DNA of 21,677 bases from Silene noctiflora (GCA_009801015.1 VHZZ01011418.1:29247-50923), one strand, 5' to 3'; positions 9,701 to 17,247 are shown, numbered from the stretch's first letter. Notes: generated by a model not told the origin, from the sequence alone. Numbers and translations: made by a program.

Positions 9701-12700
9701 ATCGCTGTTTAAAAGAATCATGATGGATAAGAAGTTTTGGACTTGGGCCACGCTACATAATATTTGAAATTATTTGTGGTTTTGATATGTCCAATTGCTC
9801 AGCACTGAATTGACTTGGGGCTGTGATGATATGTCCTTTGGGTATATTTGGATTCTCAGGGATTTGAATGGAAGGGGAGGGGAGGGAAAGGGAGGGAGGT
9901 AATTTTCTTTGTTTGGTTAGCAAAATTGAAGAGGGGGATTTGTGGGGAAGGGAAATTGGACCCCTCCATTTCCCATTAAAATCCCTTCAATTTAGGAAAG
10001 ATTTGTAGGAAAAACGAAATCCCTCCATTCCCCCTCTCCTTCCCTTCCGTCCCTTTCCCTTCCCTTCCCCCCCTCCCCTCGCCTCCCCTTTTTTTGTTTC
10101 AATCCAAACACACCCTTTATTTCTATATCTAGATATTGTTGTTTTAGCATTGTGCATATCGATGAAAGAGCCAATTGAAAGACTAAATTGCTTCTATTTG
10201 TTTGGAATAGTAATTGATGATTGGTGAATTGAAAAAAATGAGATACTAGCATACGGGCTAACTGGGAAATGCCAATAGACAGCTCAATATTACCGAGTTT
10301 TATCCAGAATAATTTTCCGATTTTTGCCTTTAATCTATGTTACTCTGACAAGGCAGACAAGTGTCGTATACTCGTATCCGATAGATATCGGAGCGTCCGA
10401 AATTAATTAAAAGTTGAGATAGGACATGAATAGGTTGCAGCTGAACTACATTAATTAATTAATTGATACTTCTTGGAAACAACATAGCGACAGAAAGACT
10501 ACCTTACGACCCATATCTTCTCTCTCTAAGATTCCTTCTTTTCTCCCTTGTTATTTTCTTTTACTGCTGTCAAGTAATCACTCTGGCAATAAGTCAGTCA
10601 CTATCACCCTTCTTTCTCCTTTCACTTGTTTGCCTCAAATTTTCCAGTGTTGGTGTCGTGTCAGATTCCGGTAATCGGCGTGTTTGACACGTATCACGTG
10701 TTGTGTCGTGTCGACACGCCGGAGATGTGACGTGTCGGAGTAACATTGCTTTTAATTGTGGTTGCAAGCAGATAATTCTGGATGCTGGAGTTGATGTCAA
10801 CATTCGTAATGTGCACAATACAATACCACTTCACGTGGCTTTGGCCCGAGGTGCAAAATCTTGCATTGGCCTCCTTTTGTCTGCTGGAGCTGACTACAAC
10901 TTTCAGGTTCTGCGTTCGCCTCATACAAGTTCTTTTGGTGGAGTTCTTGCTGAAACATAGGGCTACTTTCAGATTATTGCAGAGTCTATTTGTAAAACTG
11001 GTCATTCCACATTTCGCATTCCCAGTATCTGTGTTGCGTTTAAATTAACGATCAGAAATCTGCCACTTAATGGAATTATCTATAGATGCAGTAGTGTGGT
11101 GAAATATGTTCCTAGTATCTCTCAAGTGTGGAGTTACATGATCAAGACAGTGTCTAATGACTAACTGAGATTTTTGCAACTTTATATATTTTGAGCCTGT
11201 TTTAGCTTGTCCATGTTCCCTGCGATTATGATGCATACAGGATTCTGTTCATACTATCTGTAACAATCCTTGAAATAAAAACTTAATTCTAGATCAAATT
11301 TTCGTAAAGCAGCAGACTTGTTGGGGAGCGTGGGACCTAACCAATTTCAAATATATGTGTAGTTATCTTGTAATCTTTTGTTGTTTAGTTGCAATTTTGC
11401 ATTATATATAAGTATTCTGTGTGTTAGCTTGTTCTATTTGAACTCTTTTCCGGATCTCTCTTGCGTTTTGGCTCAGTTTGACATTTGCATCATCAGGATG
11501 ATGAAGGTGATAATGCTTTCCACATTGCTGCTGATGCCGCTAAGATGATTCGTGAAAATTTCGAATGGATTATTCACATGCTTAACTATCATGATGCTTC
11601 TGTTGATCTTCGAAACCACAGGTGAGGGCCAGTGTTAGATGTATAAATTTTAATCCTGTGTGTAATGTTTGGCCAGTCCTCGCTAGACAGAAATGTTAAT
11701 TTTTGGCCATCTTGTGTATCCTCTGATGTGAATTTTCCATGAACAAGATGCTTTATTTAACCGGTCCTTTTATCCACATGCTTAAAATCGAGATATTATA
11801 ATATCTTAATAATGCAACAAGCATTTGAAATTTTATTTATTGTTTTTAACAGTGGCAAGACCTTAAAGGACTTTTTGGAGGCGCTTCCTCGTGAATGGAT
11901 TTCTGAAGATCTTATGCAAGCACTTTTGAATAAAGGAGTTCAATTGTCTCCTACAATGTAAGGAAAAAAACTTCATGAGCACATCTATCATACTCAGTTG
12001 AACTCTGTTGGTTGTAATACTTGCCTGTGATATCTGTGTGATAGGTACGAGGTTGGTGATTGGGTAAAATTTAGAAGGAGCGTCACAACTCCCACTTATG
12101 GATGGCAAGGTGCGGAACATAAAAGTGTTGGCTTTATACAAAGTATCCCGGATAAGGATCATCTCATCATCTCATTTTGCACCGGAGAGGCCCGTGTTCT
12201 AGTCAGTGAAGTAATTAAAGTAATTCCATTGGACAGGGGACAACATGTGAAACTAAAAGAAGATGTCAAGGAACCGAGGTTACATTTATGGATGGATATC
12301 TTGATCAATTGTTTATCCTTGCACATTATTTTCCTACTTTCTTTCATGGAGTGAATGTAACTGTTTATTATTATGTGGAAATAATCATTACATGTAATCA
12401 CGTGTTGTCTTAGGTTTGGATTGCGTGGCCAGTCGCGTGACAGCATTGGAACTGTCCTTTGCGTTGATGATGATGGAATACTTCGGGTTGGGTTTCCAGG
12501 GGCCTCCAGAGGTTGGAAAGCTGATCCTGCAGAAATGGAAAGAGTAGAAGAATACAAAGTAGGGGACTGGGTGCGTATACGGCCTACTCTTACAGCGGCC
12601 AAACATGGGTTGGGATCTGTAACTCCTGGAAGCGTTGGTATTGTCTACTGTATAAGACCAGACAGTAGTTTGTTGCTGGAATTGAGCTATCTTCCAAATC

Positions 12701-15700
12701 CATGGCATTGTGAGCCAGAGGAGGTTGAGCATGTTGAACCTTTTCAGGTAATATATATTACTTTGTAGCATTCGATGCATTTCTCAACGCAATTTTTATT
12801 TTTGGGTCATGTAGCCATTACTTGTTTGTAATACACAGTTCAGATTGTGTATATCCGACCCCTGTACTCCACCACATGCAGGAGCCATTGTGACACTTGG
12901 GTAATGCTATTATTGTTGTATTTAATTTTGTAGCATGTTGACTCTTATAGGGTATTCTACAACTGTTATAGTGGATTTTTTTATCTTGTATTTAATTTTG
13001 TAGCATGTTGAGTAGAGCTGATCATTTCCGGGTTCGGGCCGGATATGGGCCGTGCCAAAATGAATAATTCTATCCAACGGGCCAAAGTAGAGTAAGGCCC
13101 GCTCGCTTAAATGGGCCTAACGCTGTGTCCGTACCCGCCCTTTTCTTGCGGGTCGGGTAGCCCGCGGGCTAGCGGGCTTCCGTTTCCTTATTAAAAAAAA
13201 TCACTAATATACATTAATCCAATTTTAAATTAGTTAAGAATAATAATCAATATAATTAATTATAATTTATTTTACAATTGTCATGATTTACATTAATATT
13301 GTTTGAACATTTATTTAATTTAAATATTTTNTTAATTAAAAATATAAATATTTCATTTATATTTTTACCCTTGTAGTTTATATATTAATATTGTTTGAAC
13401 ATTTATTTAATTTAAATATTATTATTTTAGTGTTAGACATCACTATAAGATTGATACAAATTTCTTAAAAAATGTCATTTTTATGAGTAAAAAGTATAGG
13501 ATTTAAACCGTAAACGGGTTTAACGGGCCGGCCCACGGGTTTTTCTTATTGTCCATACCCGCCCAATTAGCTTGGCGGGCCGGGCTTAACCCGCCCTCTT
13601 AATTTTTCGGGTAAAAAATATTTGTCCAAGCCCGCTAAAAAATCGGGCCGGGCGGGACGGGCCAAATGGGCGGGACAACCCATGAACAGCTATAATGTTG
13701 AGTCTTGTAGGGTCATTCCATATTTCCATTGGAGCCAAGGACTCATTACTCTTTGGTTATGGATTATAATGGAATAAATCAAAATGCCTCACTAAAGTGG
13801 CTGTCCTTCTTTCTTTTGTGAAGTAGCGGTCCTTCGATGCAGTTCTCGACGCAATTTTCATCTTGGGTCATTCGGAAACAGCCTCTTTGTGTTGCTAACA
13901 CAAGCCTCTTTGTGTTGCTAACACAAGGGTAAGGCTGCGTACATCCGACCCCCCCTTACCCCGCAATTTGCGGAAGCCATTGAGGCACTGGGGTAATGTT
14001 GTTGTTGAGTCTTGTAGGGTATTCTACAACTGTTATAGCTGTTATAGTGGATTTTTTTATCTTTTTTTTTTTTCAAATTATACCCCCGCTCTCTCTCTCT
14101 CTCTCTCTCTTCACATGTTCATTGATTAGGTTATACTATTTTCACAGATTGGCGACAGAGTCTGTGTCAAACGCTCAGTTGCCGAACCTAGATATGCTTG
14201 GGGCGGTGAAACTCATCATAGTGTGGGGAAAATTAGCGAAATAGAGAGTGATGGCCTCTTAATTATCGAAATACCCAACAGGCCAATTCCTTGGCAGGCT
14301 GATCCTGCGGATATGGAAAAAGTGGAGGATTTTAAGGTACTGCCAGTATCTCACCGATATAATAATCTAATTTACACACTTTTGCAAATTTTGTCAGTCT
14401 TAAATTACTTGTGTGTGTGTGTGATCGCAGGTAGGGGATTGGGTTAGAGTTAAATCTACCGTCTCATCTCCCAAATATGGATGGGAAGATGTTAACAAAA
14501 ATAGCGTCGGAGTAATTCATAGCTTGGAAGATGATGGTGACATAGGCGTGGCATTTTGCTTTAGAAGCAAGCTCTTCAGCTGTTCTGTGACTGATGTGGA
14601 GAAAGTGACTCCTTTTGAGGTTGGACAAGAGATCCATGTGAGTCAGTCTATTATTCAACCACGTCTTGGATGGTCCGATGAATCTCCAGCAACTGTCGGG
14701 AAGATTGTTAAAATTGATATGGATGGAGCATTGAATGTAAGTGTTTCTCCTGTATCTCTTGGAGTCTGGCATAACTCTTTAAGTATTCTGAGTAGGTTTT
14801 TGGTAAGACCACCTAATGCATGAATAAATTTCGATTGTGACATGATCGCAACCATGTTGTAAGGTTTTGAATGTTAGTGGCCTCATTTATTCTACAATGA
14901 GTAGTGAGTAGTAGTATTGTCAATGACCAAGATCAGGTTGCTATGACCAAGTTTTGCAGGATAAGAGGTGGTCATGTAATCAATGTTTTTAATTTGAATT
15001 TCAAGAGGACCATGGGTAATATTTATTCATAATTGCTGTTTCATGTACAACTTTTACTCTTTCATGTACTTTTTTTCATAAAATTTCCAAACACTACCCT
15101 TCCCTTCAACCAAATAGCCAAAAGTTTCTCTTATCTTTCTTCCAAACCTAATCAAATTTATCCCAAATTTTTCAAGTATAAATCTTAATTCTCATGTCAA
15201 ACCAAGTTATTAGCACGTTTTATCTATAAATTACATTAGTATTATTGAAAACTAGTTTGGCGATACAATTTACAAGAATCTTTGTAGAACCAATATTATT
15301 GACCTTAACTATTTATGTGACAGACATTAGATAGGATATAAATAGAGTAACTAACAATGATAATTTAGAGGTGCAAGCAGCTTTTGTTAACAATCACCAA
15401 GTTATTAGCTTATTATGTAGAATTTGATCAAGGGTTGAATTTTGTTTATGATAACTATGATTTTTAATGGTGTAAAATCATGTAAAAACCCAACTGTAAT
15501 TTTTATGCAGGTAAGAGTTGTTGGGAGATCAAAACTGTGGAGAGTCTCACCTGGAGATGCTGAATGTCTCTCAGGTTTTGAAGTGGGTGATTGGGTGCGA
15601 TCAAAACCTAGTTTGGGAACTAGACCAAGTTATGACTGGAATAGTACCAGCAAGGAAGGAATAGCAGTTGTTCACAGTGTTCAGGAAAATGGGTATTTAG

Positions 15701-16725
15701 AACTCGCGTGCTGTTTCCGTAAAATAAAGTCGCATGCTCATTGTACTGACGTGGAGAAAGTGCCGAGCCTTAAAGTCGGGCAGCATGTGAAATTTCGGGC
15801 TGGGATAGGAGAGCCTAGATGGGGTTGGAGACATGCCAAACCCGATTCCCGAGGCATTATCGCCAGTGTTCATGCTGATGGAGAAGTGAGGGTGGCCTTC
15901 TTTGGCCTGCCAGGACTATGGAGAGCAGATCCTGCTGATTTGGAGGTTGAGCCCGTTTTTTATGTTGGCGAGTGGGCTCGGTTGGAAAATGCTGCCGGCA
16001 GTTGGAAATCGGTAGTGCCCGGCAATATTGGGGTCGTGCAGGGACTAGAGTATGAAGGTGATGACTGGAATGGACGGGTTTCTGTTGGTTTTTGTGGGGA
16101 GCAAGAAAAATGGGTCGGGCCCAGCTGCTATCTCGAGAGGGCGAATAAACTAATGCTTGGACAAAAAGTAAAAGTCAAATTTTCGGTCAAGCAGCCTAGG
16201 TTTGGTTGGTCGGGTCATTGTCACGCTAGTATCGGGACAATAACTGCAATCGATGCCGATGGCAAGCTAAGGATATACACACCGGCCGGGTCTAAAGCTT
16301 GGATGTTAGACCCGTCCGAAGTTGAGCCTGTTGAAGAAACGGAGCTCCAGATTGGAGATTGGGTCAAGGTCAAGGAATCGGTGACAAATCCGACTCACCA
16401 ATGGGGAGAAGTAACTCCCTCTAGCATCGGTGTGGTACACCGAAGGGAGGAAGGAGAGCTTTGGGTAGCATTTTGCTTCATCGAGAGGCTATGGCTTTGC
16501 AAGACATCGGAAATGGAAAAGATTAGGGCTTTCAAAATAGGTGACAAGGTGAAAATGAAAGATGGGCTCGTGGCCCCACGATGGGGATGGGGAATGGAGA
16601 CTCATGCAAGCAGGGGACAAGTTGTCGGAGTTGATGCGAATGGCAAGCTGAGGATCCGATTTAGATGGAGAGAAGGGAAACCATGGATTGGAGATCCTGC
16701 TGATATTGCTCTAGATGAGCCCTAA
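2096..16725 (+). CDS. KEG: KEEP ON GOING: RING-kinase-ankyrin-HERC2-like E3 ligase (16 coding exons)
   Basis: A RING-type E3 ubiquitin ligase. In Arabidopsis, KEG sits at the trans-Golgi/early endosome and targets the ABA-response factors ABI5, ABF1 and ABF3, plus the kinase CIPK26, for proteasomal degradation; its loss arrests seedlings. Coding exons: 2096-2781, 4263-4625, 4714-4944, 5439-5564, 5643-5979, 6099-6256, 7625-7782, 9460-9578, 10772-10906, 11497-11621, 11853-11957, 12045-12278, 12414-12747, 14148-14336, 14431-14736, 15511-16725. They sum to 4,821 nt (1,606 residues plus TAA), close to about 1,625 in Arabidopsis as I recall it. Every junction is GT-AG and in phase. Domains: C3HC4 RING 6-51, acidic Ser/Asp linker about 88-96, kinase-like about 118-420, ankyrin repeats about 480-830, twelve HERC2-like repeats about 848-1606. 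Start chosen at 2096 because the in-frame ATG at 2030 is closed by TAG and the RING begins five residues after this Met. Confidence 0.97.
2782..4262 (+). other. KEG: KEG intron 1
   Basis: A 1,481-bp intron from donor GTCCTT (2782) to acceptor ATTCAG (ends 4262). Reading through gives a stop at 2807-2809. It contains the TG-rich microsatellite at 3720-3783. I see no other repeat with clear ends and no believable gene. Confidence 0.8.
3720..3783. repeat. (TG)n/(CG)n alternating purine-pyrimidine tract
   Basis: About 64 bases of almost strictly alternating pyrimidine-purine sequence: TG repeats with interspersed CG steps, ending in CGCGCGCGCC. One TTT interrupts it near 3751. Such tracts can adopt left-handed Z-DNA and vary in length. 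It lies inside intron 1, and the open frame through it is not a gene. Confidence 0.9.
4263..4625 (+). CDS. KEG: KEG exon 2: kinase catalytic loop and activation segment
   Basis: Residues 229-350. The catalytic-loop region reads CMNLKPSN (248-255) where active kinases have HRDLKPxN, so the catalytic Asp is Asn250. The DFG equivalent is DYG (268-270), the APE motif is kept (307-309), and the helix-F motif SDAWSFG carries D333. The exon ends ATTCC|GTATGA, completing Pro350 with the first base of exon 3. Reading past this donor reaches a stop at 4657-4659, which is intron sequence and not a real truncation. Confidence 0.95.
4714..4944 (+). CDS. KEG: KEG exon 3: end of kinase-like domain
   Basis: Residues 350-427. 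It begins after CATCCAG with T completing Pro350, then WAGLSAEEIY. The exon encodes the C-lobe, including LWKMIGECLQFKPSKRPTF, the conserved helix-H/I segment containing the invariant-type Arg of kinases. It ends GAAAA|GTAATA, leaving AA for codon 427 (Asn). The TAA just after the donor is intronic. Confidence 0.95.
5285..5378 (+). mobile_element. SINE-like 3' end in intron 3 (degenerate)
   Basis: The segment GTAAGGCTGCACACC ... TGCAGGAG ... GAGGCACTGAGTAA, then a TTG-containing AT tail, matches in order the motifs of two better-preserved copies in intron 13 (12850-12918 and 13926-14012). GTAAGGCTGCGTACA...GGCACTGGGGTAATG(TTG)n is, from memory, the 3' region of a tRNA-derived plant SINE group (Au/TS-like). 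No 5' head or TSD is identified. The rest of intron 3 (4945-5438) shows nothing else. Confidence 0.5.
5439..5564 (+). CDS. KEG: KEG exon 4: kinase-ankyrin linker
   Basis: Residues 427-469. Acceptor ATCTGTAG at 5438 and donor AG|GTTGGC at 5565. It encodes the linker and the first helix leading into the ankyrin region (NPNLLHRLVSEGDVNGVR). This linker is the least conserved part of KEG, so the exon is supported mainly by matching splice phases on both sides and by the NPNLLHRLV-type motif known from Arabidopsis. Confidence 0.9.
5643..5979 (+). CDS. KEG: KEG exon 5: ankyrin repeats
   Basis: Residues 469-581. Clear ankyrin repeats: an SDGQTALHLACRRGSAELVE unit, a DKDGDPPLVFALAAGSPECV unit and a GPSVAHVCAYHGQPDCM unit, each with the helix-turn-helix spacing of the family. 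It ends in CGT|GTACGT, phase 0. Ankyrin repeats mediate substrate docking; in Arabidopsis this region binds ABI5. Confidence 0.95.
6099..6256 (+). CDS. KEG: KEG exon 6: ankyrin repeats
   Basis: Residues 582-634. Begins after GCTGGCAG with ELLLAGTDPNG, completing the previous repeat, then a unit with DDEGESVLHRAVAKKYTDCA. It ends TTGAC|GTATGT, giving two bases of codon Thr634. Intron 6 after it is 1,368 bp and holds a MITE. Confidence 0.95.
6983..7306. mobile_element. MITE with 41-bp TIRs in KEG intron 6
   Basis: 6983-7023 and 7266-7306 are inverted copies of each other over 41 bases with only one difference near the outer end (TAGGGCTTGC against TAGGGTTTGC). The interior is G-rich on the left and pyrimidine-rich on the right, so the whole 324-bp unit can fold back. 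The flanks share only a weak similarity (AATGTT against AGTGTT), so the superfamily is unresolved. It contains no ORF. The remainder of intron 6 shows only a poly-T/G run near 6665-6688. Confidence 0.8.
7625..7782 (+). CDS. KEG: KEG exon 7: ankyrin repeats
   Basis: Residues 634-687. Acceptor TGTCACAG at 7624; A completes Thr634, then PLHMCVASWNVAVVRRWVE. It continues to SPVGTALSMAAAVKKDHEK and ends in one base of codon Glu687 before GTATTT. The Trp-rich WNVAVVRRW segment is a KEG-specific ankyrin unit. An N at 7595 lies in the intron 30 bases upstream of the exon. Confidence 0.95.
7783..9459 (+). other. KEG: KEG intron 7
   Basis: The largest intron (1,677 bp), GTATTT to TTACAG. It contains a poly-C run (8114-8127), a short GATCT repeat (8764-8781) and a degenerate fold-back unit at about 8053-8182. 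No coding potential is credible. The open frame 9451-9636 is exon 8 read in the wrong frame. Confidence 0.75.
8053..8182. mobile_element. Possible short degenerate MITE in intron 7
   Basis: The left end CCTTATGTTTGGTTA is a near-inverted match to the right end TATCCAAACAAAGG, about 130 bases apart. The xTGTTTGG end form is common in plant MITEs. No TSD is clear. It includes the poly-C tract. Weak call. Confidence 0.35.
9460..9578 (+). CDS. KEG: KEG exon 8: ankyrin repeats
   Basis: Residues 687-726. Acceptor TGTTACAG; AG completes Glu687, then GRELVRLLLAAGADPTAQDA and an RTALHTAAMANDVELVQ unit, a textbook ankyrin helix pair. It ends GTACAG|GTGGGA, phase 0. Read in another frame it gives a spurious 61-residue ORF. 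Confidence 0.95.
9840..10115. mobile_element. MITE in KEG intron 8 with G-rich / C-rich arms
   Basis: The left end GGGTATATTTGGATT and right end AATCCAAACACACCC are inverted copies (13 of 15 match). The left arm is a GGGGAGG-type purine tract and the right arm a CCCTCCCC-type pyrimidine tract, so the 276-bp unit can form a long hairpin. Flanks share TTT on each side, but this is too short to fix the superfamily. No ORF inside is convincing. Confidence 0.65.
10335..10748. mobile_element. hAT-type MITE at the 3' end of KEG intron 8
   Basis: Ends CTATGTTACTCTGACA and (reverse complement of right end) CAATGTTACTCCGACA match at 14 of 16 positions. Flanks are CCTTTAAT (10327-10334) and CTTTTAAT (10749-10756), an 8-bp duplication with one mismatch, as for hAT elements. 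The right half is rich in GTGTCG/CGACAC words. The right end lies only 23 bases before exon 9. It shares end sequence with the element at 19729-19916. Confidence 0.75.
10772..10906 (+). CDS. KEG: KEG exon 9: ankyrin repeats
   Basis: Residues 727-771. It starts after GCAAGCAG with IILDAGVDVNIRNVHNTIPL and continues through an HVALARGAKSCIGLLL repeat to end at CAG|GTTCTG, phase 0. The sequence between its acceptor and the upstream hAT MITE is only 23 bases, including the right copy of the target duplication. Confidence 0.94.
10907..11496 (+). other. KEG: KEG intron 9
   Basis: A 590-bp AT-rich intron (GTTCTG to CATCAG). No repeat with recognisable ends and no gene-like ORF were seen; the open frames on both strands are short and compositionally intronic. 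Confidence 0.7.
11497..11621 (+). CDS. KEG: KEG exon 10: last ankyrin unit
   Basis: Residues 772-813. Begins DDEGDNAFHIAADAAKMIRE and runs to DLRNH plus two bases of Ser813, before donor GTGAGG. This is the final, longer ankyrin unit, matching the Arabidopsis layout. Confidence 0.95.
11853..11957 (+). CDS. KEG: KEG exon 11: ankyrin to HERC2-repeat junction
   Basis: Residues 813-848. T completes Ser813, then GKTLKDFLEALPREWISEDL, a conserved KEG bridge between ankyrin and HERC2-like regions. It ends ACAAT|GTAAGG, giving two bases of Met848. Confidence 0.95.
12045..12278 (+). CDS. KEG: KEG exon 12: HERC2-like repeats 1 and 2 (start)
   Basis: Residues 848-926. Begins MYEVGDWVKFRRSVTTPTYG, the first HERC2-like unit, followed by SVGFIQ and later LDRGQHVKLKEDVKEPR, which opens repeat 2. 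Donor AG|GTTACA splits Arg926. HERC2-like repeats are small beta-rich modules used in protein binding. Confidence 0.95.
12414..12747 (+). CDS. KEG: KEG exon 13: HERC2-like repeats 2-3
   Basis: Residues 926-1037. G completes Arg926, then FGLRGQSRDSIGTVLCVDDD. It then has GASRGWKADPAEMERVEEYK (the W-DPxxxE module end) and repeat 3, VGDWVRIRPTLTAAKHG. Leu929 stands where most even-numbered repeats have Trp. Ends CCTTTTCAG|GTAATA, phase 0. Confidence 0.95.
12771..12990 (+). repeat. Intron 13 duplicated segment, copy 1 (contains SINE-like 3' end)
   Basis: TTCGATGCATTTCTCAACGC through GTATATCCGACCCC, TGCAGGAGCC, GGTAATGCTATTATTGTTG, a GGGTATTCTACAACTG stretch and TTTTTTTATCTTG. The same blocks occur in the same order and orientation at 13833-14062. 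The first 40 bases agree at about nine in ten positions. The middle part carries the SINE-like 3' end motif; the outer parts are not SINE-like. Just downstream, GTATTTAATTTTGTAGCATGTTGA occurs twice at a 70-base interval (12918-12941 and 12988-13011). Confidence 0.7.
13013..13694. mobile_element. hAT-type non-autonomous element in KEG intron 13
   Basis: A perfect 8-bp TSD, ATGTTGAG, lies at 13005-13012 and 13695-13702. Ends are TAGAGCTGATCAT and, inverted, TATAGCTGTTCAT (11 of 13 match). Subterminal regions are G/C-rich with GGGCCGG and CCCGCC words in inverted orientation; the core is very AT-rich. The core contains a direct repeat of 38 bases (13292-13329 and 13384-13421, period 92). No transposase. 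One N at 13331. Confidence 0.88.
13833..14062 (+). repeat. Intron 13 duplicated segment, copy 2, with SINE-like 3' end
   Basis: The better-preserved copy of the segment at 12771-12990. It includes ATTCGGAAACAGCCTCTTTG, a 23-base perfect tandem duplication (13881-13903 and 13904-13926), GGGTAAGGCTGCGTACATCC, then GCACTGGGGTAATG(TTG)n ending near 14012. This is the most SINE-like sequence in the window. Flanking GTCTTGTAGGGTATTCTACA and a GTGGATTTTTTTATC tail are shared with copy 1, so the duplication exceeds the SINE itself. Confidence 0.65.
14087..14111. repeat. (CT)n tract before exon 14
   Basis: About twelve CT units at 14089-14111, 37 bases upstream of exon 14. As a pyrimidine tract it may help acceptor recognition. 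It follows a poly-T run at 14060-14073. Confidence 0.85.
14148..14336 (+). CDS. KEG: KEG exon 14: HERC2-like repeat 4
   Basis: Residues 1038-1100. Starts after TTTTCACAG with IGDRVCVKRSVAEPRYAWGG, then HHSVGKISEIESDGLLIIEI and a WQADPADMEKVEDFK module end. Phase 0 on both sides: it forms one complete HERC2-like unit on a single symmetrical exon. Skipping it would keep frame. Confidence 0.95.
14431..14736 (+). CDS. KEG: KEG exon 15: HERC2-like repeats 5 and 6
   Basis: Residues 1101-1202, phase 0 at both ends. Repeat 5 opens VGDWVRVKSTVSSPKYGW; repeat 6 opens VGQEIHVSQSIIQPRLGW and ends TVGKIVKIDMDGALN before GTAAGT. It is a two-repeat, frame-neutral cassette. The upstream intron is only 94 bases and ends in a short GT run plus GATCGCAG. 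Confidence 0.95.
14737..15510 (+). other. KEG: KEG intron 15
   Basis: A 774-bp AT-rich intron from the consensus donor GTAAGT to TTATGCAG. I see no element with paired ends and no credible ORF. Confidence 0.7.
15511..16725 (+). CDS. KEG: KEG exon 16: HERC2-like repeats 7-12 and C-terminus
   Basis: Residues 1203-1606 and TAA. It begins VRVVGRSKLWRVSPGDAE, closing repeat 6, then six further repeats in one 1,215-bp exon. Their openings are FEVGDWVRSK, LKVGQHVKFR, FYVGEWARLE, LMLGQKVKVK, LQIGDWVKVK and FKIGDKVKMK. Each unit has a Pro-Arg-x-Gly-Trp or related turn and an (S)xGxV strand. The C-terminus WIGDPADIALDEP matches the known KEG end. The open frame extends upstream to 15442 only as intron sequence. 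Confidence 0.96.
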   Translation, partial: VRVVGRSKLWRVSPGDAECLSGFEVGDWVRSKPSLGTRPSYDWNSTSKEGIAVVHSVQENGYLELACCFRKIKSHAHCTDVEKVPSLKVGQHVKFRAGIGEPRWGWRHAKPDSRGIIASVHADGEVRVAFFGLPGLWRADPADLEVEPVFYVGEWARLENAAGSWKSVVPGNIGVVQGLEYEGDDWNGRVSVGFCGEQEKWVGPSCYLERANKLMLGQKVKVKFSVKQPRFGWSGHCHASIGTITAIDADGKLRIYTPAGSKAWMLDPSEVEPVEETELQIGDWVKVKESVTNPTHQWGEVTPSSIGVVHRREEGELWVAFCFIERLWLCKTSEMEKIRAFKIGDKVKMKDGLVAPRWGWGMETHASRGQVVGVDANGKLRIRFRWREGKPWIGDPADIALDEP

Positions 16726-16868
16726 TGTGATGATATTCAACCTTTTACTTTATGGTAGGAACAACAGGGAAATTTGGCCTCTCAATTTTTTTCGAGTGGG
16801 TTTTTTTTCCCGGCATTATGGGTTGTGTTGACATTCCAAGGACGGCCCATCATGGAGGGTTGTACGTT

Positions 16869-16874
16869 AATAAA
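16869..16874 (+). terminator. KEG: Putative KEG polyadenylation signal AATAAA
   Basis: A canonical AATAAA lies 144 bases after the KEG stop, inside a T/G-rich region. Plant poly(A) signals are loose, so other sites further on remain possible; the 3' end is not proven. Confidence 0.5.
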
Positions 16875-17247
16875 GAGGGCTTGAATATCAATGTTGTCAG
16901 TTACCGGTAAATACTCGAGGTGGTAAACCATTTGTATTTGAGTTTAGTGGTGTTTGTTTATAGAGTAGTTGAGCCGAGTAAATAGATGTGTACAGGATGT
17001 AGCTTCCTGTTATTCGCTATTTATTGGTTTGGTTTTGCACCCCTTTTCTTGTAGACCACATGTGCTACGTTGTGATATTTTTGATGATTTTCTCCACTCC
17101 AAATAGTGTTTGACATTGGTGGCAAATGCAACTCATTTTAATACCAAACTCGAACAGATTGCAGGCTGTTCTATCCATTGGCGGTCCTTGGCTGGACTGA
17201 AGAATGGCCCGCTTGTCAAATTAAAAGATCATCACATATAGTAGTCA
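16875..17247. other. Intergenic DNA downstream of KEG
   Basis: AT-rich sequence without a recognisable gene or paired repeat. The beginning may still be KEG 3' untranslated sequence. Confidence 0.5.

Noticed and set aside
12271..12420. Frameshift between HERC2-like repeats 1-2 and 2-3
   Set aside because: Explained by a normal 135-bp intron (AG|GTTACA ... CTTAG|G) that restores the frame at Arg926.
13833..14012. tRNA gene within the SINE-like sequence
   Set aside because: No cloverleaf, anticodon stem or clear A/B boxes could be read; only the SINE 3' end is recognisable.
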